A stretch of DNA of 64,000 nt from Clostridia bacterium (lineage in GTDB: Bacteria > Bacillota > Clostridia > Oscillospirales > QAKW01): positions 1 through 64,000 of the forward strand of contig JAFTZM010000004.1 of assembly GCA_017464525.1 (NCBI GenBank), in the 5' to 3' direction. Under the pieces are notes generated by a model. The model did no database searches and was not told the origin of the DNA. It worked only from the letters and a program-made list of their open reading frames with translations. Both the position numbers and the translations under genes were made by a program. Of the stretch, positions 49,089-57,111 are shown piece after piece; positions within the stretch are counted from its first letter, which is position 1, and every line of letters begins with the position of its first letter.

Positions 49089-49706
49089 ATGAATGAAAAA
49101 ATTGAATGGACCAGAATGTGGCGGGAAAACGCCGATGAAAAGATGAGACGAGTATTGCTGATCGGCGATTCTATCATCGATGGCTGCAAGAGTATCGTGG
49201 GTAAAAACCTGCCCGAGGGCCATACCATCAGTTCCTATGCCACCTCCAAGGGGGTGGACGATCCTTTCCTTTATCGGGAGGTAGAGCTTCTTGCGGCTCA
49301 GGAAAGCTTTGAGTATGCCGCCGTTTACTTTAATAGCGGCCTTCATTTCCACGGCCAGACCCCTGAGGTATATAAGGAAAACTACCTTCGTACGCTGGGT
49401 CTGCTGCAGAAGATCGTCAAGGCGCCCTTTATTCTGGGGCTTTCCACGCCTTTGACCTGCGGTACCGGCGGAGATCCCGCCAAGCATGAAACACCCGTCA
49501 CCCTGCAGGAGACTAACGCCACCGTGATCGCGTATAACGAGAAGGTACGGGAGATCGCCGCCGAAACCGGCCTGCCGGTCTTTGATGCCTATGGGCTGAT
49601 GGTGGAGCATCCCGAGTTGAAGAGCAACGATGGCTGCCATTTTAACGACGACGGCAAAAAAATGCTGGGCGAAGCCATTGCCGCTGCCATCGAAAAGCTT
49701 CTGTAA
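49089..49706 (+). CDS. SGNH/GDSL hydrolase
   Basis: A 205-residue hydrolase of the SGNH superfamily. Block I LLIGDSIIDG (catalytic Ser), block III around YFNSGLHF (Asn), and block V DGCHFNDDG (Asp and His). No signal peptide. Members are esterases, often deacetylating sugars. The ATG at 49089 is preferred over the TTG at 49083 because of spacing from AGGTGA. It stands alone, followed by a nagA relic. Confidence 0.82.
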   Translation: MNEKIEWTRMWRENADEKMRRVLLIGDSIIDGCKSIVGKNLPEGHTISSYATSKGVDDPFLYREVELLAAQESFEYAAVYFNSGLHFHGQTPEVYKENYLRTLGLLQKIVKAPFILGLSTPLTCGTGGDPAKHETPVTLQETNATVIAYNEKVREIAAETGLPVFDAYGLMVEHPELKSNDGCHFNDDGKKMLGEAIAAAIEKLL

Positions 49707-49711
49707 TTGCG

Positions 49712-49907
49712 ATGAAAACAGCGATTATCAATGGAATCATCCTGCAGGATGGCAGGATCGCAGGAGATGGCCAACGAGACCCCTGCCAAAGCCATGGGGC
49801 TGAAAAATAAGGGGTGCCTCGCCCCGGCTATGATGCGGATGTAAGTTTTTAATGAAAAAATGGAGATTTTTCTGACCGTTGTGCAGGGAAAAACGGTATA
49901 TAAATGA
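49712..49907 (+). pseudogene. nagA: nagA (N-acetylglucosamine-6-phosphate deacetylase) relic
   Basis: Starts like NagA (MKTAIINGIILQDGRI), then jumps to the NagA C-terminus: ETPAKAMGLKNKGCLAPGYDAD and NEKMEIFLTVVQGKTVYK, split by frame changes. About 300 central codons are missing. Clearly a deletion remnant. Confidence 0.75.
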
Positions 49908-49923
49908 AAGAATTAGAGAAAAA

Positions 49924-50430
49924 ATGTTAGTACAGATTAAAAAATGGGAGCTTGCAGACGCAGCGGATCTGGCGGCTGCTCTTTCCAATAAAAAGGTGCA
50001 GGATCATTTGCGTGACGGATTACCGTACCCTTATACCGAGCAAGACGGGCGGGACTATATTTCTGCTATGCTTTCCGCCGATGAAAACGATACCTTTGCT
50101 TTTGCTGTTACGGCAGACGGAAAAGTGATCGGTAGCATCAGCGCATTCCGTGGGGTGAATATTCATCATAAGACTGCCGAGCTTGGCTACTATATTGCGG
50201 AGGAATATTGGGGCAAAGGGATTATGACCGAAGCGGTTCGGCAACTTTGTGACTATGTGTTTGCCTATAGCGACGTGATCCGTATCTACGCAGAGCCGTT
50301 TGCTCATAATATCGGCTCTTGCCGGGTGCTTGAAAAGGCGGGCTTTTTGTGTGAGGGAACGCTGCGCAGTAATGCAGTCAAAAATGGGAAGGTCATGGAT
50401 ATGAAACTGTATGCTCGGTTGAGAAAATAA
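49924..50430 (+). CDS. GNAT family N-acetyltransferase
   Basis: A 168-residue acetyltransferase of the RimJ/RimL-like kind. Acetyl-CoA motif EEYWGKGIMTEAVRQL, then IRIYAEPFAHNIGSCRVLEKAGF and a YARLRK end. It may acetylate a ribosomal protein N-terminus or a small amine; not decided. The ribosome site before ATG 49924 is weak. AT-rich and isolated, next to a relic and a dispersed repeat, so it may be acquired. Confidence 0.82.
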   Translation: MLVQIKKWELADAADLAAALSNKKVQDHLRDGLPYPYTEQDGRDYISAMLSADENDTFAFAVTADGKVIGSISAFRGVNIHHKTAELGYYIAEEYWGKGIMTEAVRQLCDYVFAYSDVIRIYAEPFAHNIGSCRVLEKAGFLCEGTLRSNAVKNGKVMDMKLYARLRK

Positions 50431-50473
50431 ATTACGACTTAATCCGACACGATAACAACCTTTTGATGTTCAT

Positions 50474-50578
50474 ACACAATGACAAAATCCCACAACGCTG
50501 ACGCATTACGGAATTTTGTCATTGTGTAAAAATGGTTTTAAAACCGATTCTTCCCTATCTGATGGCACCCAGTGTGCC
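50474..50578 (-). repeat. Dispersed structured element, copy 2
   Basis: On the minus strand it starts GGCACACTGGGTGCC and continues ATCAGATAGGGAAGAATCGG, TTTTAAAACCA, then a terminator-like hairpin with outer 15-bp arms ACACAATGACAAAAT / ATTTTGTCATTGTGT (50474-50488 / 50513-50527) and a degenerate CCCGCAATGC-type inner stem. The same blocks in the same order form copy 1 at 32665-32780. Confidence 0.65.
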
Positions 50579-50608
50579 ATCTTTTCCATTTTATCCAAAG
50601 AGTTCATA

Positions 50609-50637
50609 TTGACAGAAAGCAAAAAAAATTATATATT
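50609..50637 (+). promoter_or_regulatory. Promoter of the rnf operon
   Basis: TTGACA, 17-base spacer, TATATT; GAAAGGAAGG precedes the ATG of rnfC at 50696. Confidence 0.8.
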
Positions 50638-50695
50638 ATAGGATGGAAAACAGCAAATACTGATGTTAGTCAGATTTTGAAAGGAAGGTTAAAAA

Positions 50696-52018
50696 ATGGC
50701 ATTTTCTCTTCATGGGGTCCATCTGCCCCACAGAAAAAATACCGCAGATACTGCTGCAGTAGCCATGGAAACGCCGAAAACCGTTACGCTTCCCATGGGG
50801 ATGCACATTGGTGCGCCGGCTGTTCCGGTGGTGAAGGTGGGGGACCATGTGGATGTAGGTACCCTTGTTGCTGAGCAGAACGGGGCGATCTCTTCCCCGG
50901 TCTATGCCAGTGTTTCCGGCACCGTGAAGGCAATCGTGGAGCAGCTGCAGGTAAACGGCCGGAAGCTTCCTGCCGTAGTTATTGAATCGGATGGGGCCAA
51001 TACCCCCGATCCCGCCATTGCGCCGCCTACCGTTACCAATCAGGAAGAGTTGGTAGAGGCTATCCGTAAGAGCGGGATCGTAGGCTTGGGCGGTGCAGGC
51101 TTTCCCACCTATGTGAAGTTTAAAGTAGATCCCGCAAAGGTGGAGGCACTGATCATCAACGGCGCCGAATGTGAGCCCTATATCACCAGCGATTCCCTCA
51201 CCATGACCCAGCGGGCCGATGAAATGGCGGATGCCCTCCGGGCGCTGGAGACCCATCTGGGCATCAAAAAGGTGATCATCGGCATTGAAAATAATAAAAA
51301 AAGCGCCATTGCCAAAATGAAGGAGCTGGCCAACGCGGATCCCTGCGTGCAGGTGGTCACCCTGCCGGCGGTATATCCTCAGGGCGGCGAAAAGGTGCTG
51401 GTCTACCACACCACCGGCAAGGTCATCCCCGCCGGCAAGCTGCCTCTGGATGTGGGCTGTATTGTGGTCAACTGCACCACTTTGGCCTGCATCGGTCAGT
51501 ATCTTAAGACCGGAATGCCCTTGGTGGACAAGTGCATCACCGTGGACGGCAGCGCCGTGAAGGAGCCTAAAAACGTGATCGTTCCCATCGGCACTGCCAT
51601 GGAGGAGGTCTTTGCCTTCTGCGGCGGATTTAAGGAAGAGCCGGGCAAGGTACTGTACGGCGGCCCCATGATGGGCGTGGCCGTGGCAGATCTTTCGGCA
51701 CCGGTGCTGAAAAATACCAACGCCATCCTGGCCTTTGATCAGAAGGATGCGGTCGCCGGTAAGGAGACTGCCTGCATCCGCTGCGGTGCTTGCTATAACC
51801 ATTGCCCCTTCGGCATTAATCCCGTAGCGTTGGAAAAGGCCTATCGGGAAGGGGATGCAGAGGCCATGGAAAAGGCCGGCGCGGATGTTTGTATGGAATG
51901 TGGCTGCTGCGCCTTTATCTGCCCCGCCAACCGTCCCCTGGTTCAGAATAATAAGCTGGCCAAGGTTGCCCTGCGGGATGCTCGGGCTGCTGCAAAAGAA
52001 AAGGAGGATCAGAAGTAA
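50696..52018 (+). CDS. rnfC: Rnf complex subunit C
   Basis: A 440-residue peripheral subunit of the Rnf complex (ferredoxin:NAD oxidoreductase, sodium- or proton-translocating). It has an NADH/FMN-binding core (GLGGAGFPTYVKF, NGAECEPYITSD) and two C-terminal [4Fe-4S] motifs, CIRCGACYNHCP and CMECGCCAFICP. It takes electrons to or from NAD on the cytoplasmic side. First gene of the clostridial-order operon C-D-G-E-A-B, with its own promoter; the next gene starts at its stop. Confidence 0.95.
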   Translation: MAFSLHGVHLPHRKNTADTAAVAMETPKTVTLPMGMHIGAPAVPVVKVGDHVDVGTLVAEQNGAISSPVYASVSGTVKAIVEQLQVNGRKLPAVVIESDGANTPDPAIAPPTVTNQEELVEAIRKSGIVGLGGAGFPTYVKFKVDPAKVEALIINGAECEPYITSDSLTMTQRADEMADALRALETHLGIKKVIIGIENNKKSAIAKMKELANADPCVQVVTLPAVYPQGGEKVLVYHTTGKVIPAGKLPLDVGCIVVNCTTLACIGQYLKTGMPLVDKCITVDGSAVKEPKNVIVPIGTAMEEVFAFCGGFKEEPGKVLYGGPMMGVAVADLSAPVLKNTNAILAFDQKDAVAGKETACIRCGACYNHCPFGINPVALEKAYREGDAEAMEKAGADVCMECGCCAFICPANRPLVQNNKLAKVALRDARAAAKEKEDQK

Positions 52019-52938
52019 TGGAATCCAAACTGCATATCTCTGTTTCCCCGCATATCCGCAGCAAGCGGAATACCCGCAATATCATGCTGGATGTGATCCT
52101 CTCTCTGTTGCCTGCTACCGCCGCCGGTATCGTGCTGTTCGGCGGCTCTGCGGTGGCGGTGGTGGTGACCTGTATTGCCGCTGCGGTGCTCAGCGAGGGG
52201 TTTTTCAACCTTATTATTAAAAAAGAACAGACCGTCAACGACTTGAGCGCTGTGGTGACCGGCCTGTTGCTGGCGCTGAACCTGCCTGCCAATATCCCTC
52301 TCTGGCAGGCGGTGATCGGTAGCGTGTTTGCCATCGTGATCGTCAAGTGCTTCTTCGGCGGCATCGGCTGTAATGTGGTTAATCCCGCCATCACCGGCCG
52401 TGTGTTTATGCTCATTGCCTTCGGCTCTATGGCGCAGGCTGCTTTCCCGGTGGATTCTGCTTCCGCCGCCACCCCTCTGGTGGAGCTGAGCCAGGGAAAT
52501 GTGCCGGATCTGCTGGAGCTGTTTTTGGGTAAAAACGGAGGTGCCATCGGCGAGACCAGCGTGCTGGCTCTGCTGATCGGCGGCATCTACCTGCTGGCGC
52601 GGGGTGTCATCTCCTGGCACCTGCCGGTGGCCTATATCGGCACGGTATTCCTCTTCACCTTGGCGGTGCAGGGCGATCTGACTGTTACGCTGGCCTACAT
52701 TTTTTCCGGCGGTCTTTTCATCGGCGCCATCTTTATGGCCACCGATTATGTGACCTCTCCCTCCACCCCGGCCGGTAAGCTGATCTTCGGTATCGGCGCC
52801 GGTGTGATCACCGTGCTGATCCGGCTGTGGGGCAACTATCCTGAGGGTGTTTCCTTTGCCATTCTGCTGATGAATATTTTGAATCCCTTCATCGAAAAAT
52901 GGACACCCCGTAAACTGTTTGGAGGCAAAAAAGCATGA
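52018..52938 (+). CDS. rnfD: Rnf complex subunit D
   Basis: A 306-residue integral membrane subunit (about nine helices) that carries covalently bound FMN on a Thr; the conserved FMN region is seen as FMATDYVTSPSTPAGK. It forms part of the ion-pumping path. Overlaps rnfC by one base and rnfG by four. The FMN is put on by ApbE, whose gene lies downstream at 58200. Confidence 0.95.
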   Translation: MESKLHISVSPHIRSKRNTRNIMLDVILSLLPATAAGIVLFGGSAVAVVVTCIAAAVLSEGFFNLIIKKEQTVNDLSAVVTGLLLALNLPANIPLWQAVIGSVFAIVIVKCFFGGIGCNVVNPAITGRVFMLIAFGSMAQAAFPVDSASAATPLVELSQGNVPDLLELFLGKNGGAIGETSVLALLIGGIYLLARGVISWHLPVAYIGTVFLFTLAVQGDLTVTLAYIFSGGLFIGAIFMATDYVTSPSTPAGKLIFGIGAGVITVLIRLWGNYPEGVSFAILLMNILNPFIEKWTPRKLFGGKKA

Positions 52939-54050
52939 AAAAGTATTTAAAAAGCGTCATTGCTCTTACTGCCATCTGTGCGGTGGTGGCCCTGCTGATG
53001 GCTGCCACCAATTACCTGACCGCCCCCATCATTGAACAGAATGAATCCGCCGCCGCCAATGAGGCGCTGCTGGTGGTGATGCCGGAGGGCGAGGATTTTG
53101 AATTGATGGATCTTTCCGGCTATGAGCTTCCCGCCACCGTCACCGAGGTCTATGCCGAAAGTACCGGCGGTTATGTGGTGAAGCTGACGACCGCCGGCTA
53201 TTCCACCGGCCTGGTCATTATGTGCGGCGTGGATGCCGCCGGTACCGTGACCGGTGCTACCTGCCTGGCCAGCAGCGAAACGCTGGGGGCAGAAAAGACC
53301 TACGGTGAGAAAACTGTGGGGAAGACGGCGGCCGATATCGATACGGTGGATACTGTGGCCTCCATGACCAAGACGACCGGAGCCTACCGCAATGCGGTGA
53401 AGGATGCGCTGAATGCAGCGGTCATCTTAGGCGGCGGTTCTGTGGATCTCCGCAGCGAGGAAGAAATTTTGAAGGACAATCTCTCCGCCGCTCTGCCTGC
53501 CGCCGAGGGTGCTTTTACCCCCTGGTTTATGGTAGAGGAGTTGGAAGGCGTTTCCGCTGTTTATGTTGCCGATAACGGCAGCGGCACCGTTTTTGTGAAG
53601 GGGGAGGATTTCGTTGTGGATCCTGCCCTGGCCCAGAAGGTGGCCGAATCGAAGGTGGAGGCGCTGGATCTTTCCGGCTATGAGCTGCCCACCGCCATCA
53701 CCAAGGCGGAAAAGACCGCCAGCGGCAATTATGTGTTTGAGGTGAAGGGCTCCGGCTTCGGCATTAACGGCGATAAGTATTATGCCCCTTCCGGGGAACC
53801 CATTATGATCCGGGTATCTGTTACCCCTGCCGGTAAGATCATTGCCTGCGAGACCATCTCTCAGCAGGAGACCGATGGAATCGGCTCTGCCTGCGCCGAG
53901 CCTGCCTTCTATACCCAGTTCAACGGCAAGGACGAAAGCAATTATAAAGACATCGACGCTATCAGCGGCGCCACCCTCACCACCAACGGCTATAAGACTG
54001 CGGTGGGCAAGGCGCTGGAGGCTGTAAAAATTCTGGAAGGAGCGGCATGA
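52935..54050 (+). CDS. rnfG: Rnf complex subunit G with duplicated FMN-binding domain
   Basis: A 371-residue subunit, nearly twice the usual length of about 200. An N-terminal membrane helix (SVIALTAICAVVALLMAAT) is followed by two FMN_bind-like halves (about 45-160 and 230-371), each beginning with a DLSGYELP motif. The second has the intact covalent FMN site SGATLTTNGY (near residue 345). The first has SMTKTTGAY at the same place, so it has probably lost flavin attachment. Electrons pass through the outer FMN between RnfB/D and the membrane. Overlaps rnfD by four bases. Confidence 0.9.
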   Translation: MKKYLKSVIALTAICAVVALLMAATNYLTAPIIEQNESAAANEALLVVMPEGEDFELMDLSGYELPATVTEVYAESTGGYVVKLTTAGYSTGLVIMCGVDAAGTVTGATCLASSETLGAEKTYGEKTVGKTAADIDTVDTVASMTKTTGAYRNAVKDALNAAVILGGGSVDLRSEEEILKDNLSAALPAAEGAFTPWFMVEELEGVSAVYVADNGSGTVFVKGEDFVVDPALAQKVAESKVEALDLSGYELPTAITKAEKTASGNYVFEVKGSGFGINGDKYYAPSGEPIMIRVSVTPAGKIIACETISQQETDGIGSACAEPAFYTQFNGKDESNYKDIDAISGATLTTNGYKTAVGKALEAVKILEGAA

Positions 54051-54054
54051 AAAT

Positions 54055-54735
54055 ATGAAAAAGAACAGTAATATTTCCGTATTATTCAAGGGCCTGCTCC
54101 TTGAAAATCCGGTGTTTGTGCTGGTGTTGGGCACTTGCCCCACCCTGGCTACCACCCAGACCGTCATCGGCGCCTTTGCCATGGGCATTGCGGCTATGGT
54201 GGTGCTGATCTGCTCCAATGTGGTGATCTCCCTGCTGCGGAAGGTCATTCCCGATACGGTGCGGATCCCCTGCTATATTGTGATCATTGCCGGCTTTGTG
54301 ACCATCGTTCAGATGTTTATGCACGCCTACCTGCCGGAGCTTTATGAGCTGCTGGGCGTTTATCTGGCGCTGATTACCGTAAACTGTATCATTCTGGGCA
54401 GAGCCGAGATGTTTGCCAGCAAGAATTCTGTGGCAAAATCTGCGCTGGACGGCGTGGGGATGGGCTTGGGCTTTACCCTGGCCCTGCTGGCTATGGCCAC
54501 CCTGCGCGAGGTATTCGGCAGCGGCTCCTTTGCCGGGATGGAGATCCCCTTCCTGAAGGATCATACCGTCGATATCCTGACGCAAGCCCCCGGCGGCCTG
54601 CTGGTCTATGGCCTTCTGATCTTTGCGGTCACCGCCATCACCCAGGGCCGGGCTCCAAAAAAGACGTCCTTCGGCTGCGAAGGCTGCCCTTCTGCCGGGA
54701 ACTGCTCTGCCTGCGCTGAAAAGGAGGAGAACTGA
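54055..54735 (+). CDS. rnfE: Rnf complex subunit E
   Basis: A 226-residue integral membrane subunit of six helices (LLLENPVFVLVLGTCPTLA, LYELLGVYLALITVNCIILGRAE), paralogous to RnfA. The two form an inverted pair in the membrane with iron-sulfur ligands between them. The Cys-rich tail (GCEGCPSAGNCSACAEKEEN) is an extension not usual in proteobacterial RnfE. Followed after 1 base by rnfA. Confidence 0.93.
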   Translation: MKKNSNISVLFKGLLLENPVFVLVLGTCPTLATTQTVIGAFAMGIAAMVVLICSNVVISLLRKVIPDTVRIPCYIVIIAGFVTIVQMFMHAYLPELYELLGVYLALITVNCIILGRAEMFASKNSVAKSALDGVGMGLGFTLALLAMATLREVFGSGSFAGMEIPFLKDHTVDILTQAPGGLLVYGLLIFAVTAITQGRAPKKTSFGCEGCPSAGNCSACAEKEEN

Positions 54736-54736
54736 G

Positions 54737-55336
54737 ATGGAAAATACGAAGCTTCTTATCAGTATTCTTTTCGGAAGTATCTTGGTAAATAATTATGTAC
54801 TCAGCCAGTTTTTGGGGATCTGCCCCTTCTTGGGGGTCTCCAAAAAGCTGGATCAGGCAACCGGTATGGGCATTGCCGTTATCTTTGTGATGCTGGTGGC
54901 CACCGCTGTTACCTGGCCCATCCAGAAATTTATTCTGGAAAAGACCGGGCTGGAATATATGCAGACCATCGTATTTATTCTGGTGATCGCCGCCCTGGTG
55001 CAGCTCACCGAGATCATTCTGAAAAAATTTATCCCGGCGCTCCATAAGAGTCTGGGCGTTTATCTGCCCCTGATCACCACCAACTGCGCGGTGCTGGGGG
55101 TCACCATCAATAATATCAATGATGGATACACCTTTGTGCAGTCCATTGTGAGCTCTCTGGGCTGCGGTTTGGGATTTTTGCTGGCCATGGTGCTCTTTTC
55201 CGGGGTGCGCTCCCGTATCGAGGAAAGGAAGATCCCCAAGTATCTGCGGGGATTGCCGGTAACGCTGATCGCTGCCTCCTTTGTGTCGCTGGCCTTCTTC
55301 GGCTTTGCCGGGATTGTTGAAAATCTTTTGAAATGA
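54737..55336 (+). CDS. rnfA: Rnf complex subunit A
   Basis: A 199-residue membrane subunit (six helices) with the typical start LLISILFGSILVNNYVLSQFLGICPFLGVSK and the loop SLGVYLPLITTNCAVLGV. ATG 54737 is placed one base after the rnfE stop, behind AAGGAGG; a longer in-frame start inside rnfE would add a non-homologous extension. Confidence 0.94.
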   Translation: MENTKLLISILFGSILVNNYVLSQFLGICPFLGVSKKLDQATGMGIAVIFVMLVATAVTWPIQKFILEKTGLEYMQTIVFILVIAALVQLTEIILKKFIPALHKSLGVYLPLITTNCAVLGVTINNINDGYTFVQSIVSSLGCGLGFLLAMVLFSGVRSRIEERKIPKYLRGLPVTLIAASFVSLAFFGFAGIVENLLK

Positions 55337-55346
55337 GGACGCTGCT

Positions 55347-56135
55347 ATGTATGATATTTTAATTGCCCTTCTTGTGGTGGCGGCCATCGGCCTGCTGGCA
55401 GGGATCCTGCTGAGCGTTGCCTCTCATTTCTTCCATGTGCCGGAGGATGAAAAGGCGCTGGCGCTCCGTGCCTGCCTGCCCGGCGCCAATTGCGGCGCCT
55501 GCGGCTATGCCGGCTGCGATGAATACGCCCATGCACTGGCGGCGGGCGGTGTGAGGAGCAATCTTTGCATCCCCGGCGGCGATGGTACTGCCGAAGAACT
55601 GGCCGGGATCTTAGGGATTCCCGCCGAAGATGTGATAGAGCACGTGGCGGTGGTTCATTGTAACGGCACCTGCGATGCTACTTCTAAAAAAGCCATTTAC
55701 GACGGAACCGGCACCTGCCGTGCCGCTTCCGTGCTGTATGGCGGCCCCGGTGCCTGCAGCTACGGCTGCTTGGGCTGCGGGGATTGTGCGGAGGTCTGCC
55801 CGGTGGATGCCATCTGCCTGCAGGACGGTATTGCCCGCATCGATCGCCGGGTCTGTGTGGGTTGCGGCCTTTGCGCTAAAACCTGCCCCAAAGGCATCAT
55901 CTCTTTGGTGCCCGACAACGGAAACGTGGTGGTTCTTTGCAGCAATCAGGATAAGGGTGCGGTGGCTCGCAAGGTCTGCACCAATGCCTGCATCGGCTGT
56001 AAAAAGTGCGAAAAGAACTGCCCCGAAAATGCCATTACCGTGGTGAATAATCTGGCGGTGGTGGACTATGCTAAGTGCAGCGGCTGCGGCGCCTGCGTGG
56101 AAGGCTGCCCCACCCACTGCCTGAAGACCTTATGA
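55347..56135 (+). CDS. rnfB: Rnf complex subunit B (iron-sulfur)
   Basis: A 262-residue subunit: one N-terminal membrane helix, then the RnfB cluster motif CLPGANCGACGYAGCDEYA, then four ferredoxin-type [4Fe-4S] motifs (CLGCGDCAEVCP, CVGCGLCAKTCP, CIGCKKCEKNCP, CSGCGACVEGCP). It accepts electrons from reduced ferredoxin. Its stop overlaps the start of the next gene (ATGA). Confidence 0.95.
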   Translation: MYDILIALLVVAAIGLLAGILLSVASHFFHVPEDEKALALRACLPGANCGACGYAGCDEYAHALAAGGVRSNLCIPGGDGTAEELAGILGIPAEDVIEHVAVVHCNGTCDATSKKAIYDGTGTCRAASVLYGGPGACSYGCLGCGDCAEVCPVDAICLQDGIARIDRRVCVGCGLCAKTCPKGIISLVPDNGNVVVLCSNQDKGAVARKVCTNACIGCKKCEKNCPENAITVVNNLAVVDYAKCSGCGACVEGCPTHCLKTL

Positions 56136-56530
56136 GGAAGGAACTGAATCAAGCGGCGCCGCAAAAACGGCGCCGCAACGATCTTTTGCTGCTGGCTGGG
56201 ATCCTTCTGGCGGTGGCGGTGTTTGCGCTGGTCTATACCCTTACCCGCAAGGAGGGGGGCTACGCGGCGGTGATCCAAAACGGCACTGAGACCGCCCGCT
56301 ATTCCCTCAGCGAGGAGCAGGAGATCCCCATCGCCGATGGGGAAACGGTCACGAACCTCCTGGTGATCCGGGATGGCAAGGCCTATATGGCCGAGGCCAC
56401 CTGCCCCGATCAGATCTGTGTGGAGCACCGGCCGGTTTCCAAGGCGGGGGAGACCATCGTTTGCCTGCCCCATGAGCTGGTCATTAAAATTGTGGCGTCG
56501 GAACCGGATGCCCCCGATATGGTGGTGTGA
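56132..56530 (+). CDS. NusG domain II-containing membrane protein
   Basis: A 132-residue protein: short basic N-terminus, one membrane helix (LLLLAGILLAVAVFALVYTL), then a NusG domain II-like beta barrel (TCPDQICVEHRPVSKAGETIVCLPHELVIKI). This small protein is commonly found behind rnf or flavinylation genes in Firmicutes, but its function is not known. ATGA overlap with rnfB places it in the operon. Confidence 0.85.
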   Translation: MRKELNQAAPQKRRRNDLLLLAGILLAVAVFALVYTLTRKEGGYAAVIQNGTETARYSLSEEQEIPIADGETVTNLLVIRDGKAYMAEATCPDQICVEHRPVSKAGETIVCLPHELVIKIVASEPDAPDMVV

Positions 56531-56533
56531 GGA

Positions 56534-57037
56534 ATGGAAAATAAAACTAAAAAAGTTGCCTTTCTGGGGCTTTGCACCGCTGTTACCCTGATTCTTGCCT
56601 ATGTGGAGGCCATCCTGCCGCCCCTCTGGTCGGCGGTGCCGGGGATCAAAATGGGGTTGCCTAATATTATGATCCTGTTTTTGCTTTATCGCTTTTCTTT
56701 CAAGGAAGCTGCAGCGGTCTCGCTGGTGCGGCTTTTGGCGGTGGCGTTGCTTTTCGGCAATATCATGACCCTGGCGTATAGCGTTGCCGGAGCGGGTCTG
56801 AGCCTTGGGATCATGGTTCTTTTAAAAAAGACCGACCGGTTTTCCATGGTGGGGGTCAGTATCACCGGCGGCATCTTCCACAATCTGGGCCAGATCCTGG
56901 TTGCTATGCTGGTGCTGGAGACCGCCGAGATCGGGTATTATATGATCATCCTCACCCTTACCGGTACTGTTGCGGGAATTTTGGTGGGATTCGCGGGATT
57001 TTTGGTGTTAAAATACCTGAAAAAGGCCAAAATATAA
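56534..57037 (+). CDS. Gx transporter family protein
   Basis: A 167-residue membrane protein with five or so helices (TKKVAFLGLCTAVTLILAYVEAILP, GIKMGLPNIMILFLLYRF). It belongs to the Gx transporter family, often mis-named heptaprenyl diphosphate synthase component I. It follows the NusG-II gene by 3 bases. It may take up a quinone precursor or flavin for the outer redox chain. That is inference from its regular occurrence with NusG-II, FMN-binding and ApbE genes. Confidence 0.82.
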   Translation: MENKTKKVAFLGLCTAVTLILAYVEAILPPLWSAVPGIKMGLPNIMILFLLYRFSFKEAAAVSLVRLLAVALLFGNIMTLAYSVAGAGLSLGIMVLLKKTDRFSMVGVSITGGIFHNLGQILVAMLVLETAEIGYYMIILTLTGTVAGILVGFAGFLVLKYLKKAKI

Positions 57038-57046
57038 AGGAAAACC

Positions 57047-57074
57047 TTGACTATTGAAATCAACCGTGTATAAT
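57047..57074 (+). promoter_or_regulatory. Promoter for the lipoprotein-apbE pair
   Basis: TTGACT, 16-base spacer, TATAAT; AAAGGAG before ATG 57112. Confidence 0.7.
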
Positions 57075-57111
57075 AATTTGTGGAAAACTATATTTTAAAG
57101 GAGAATGAACC

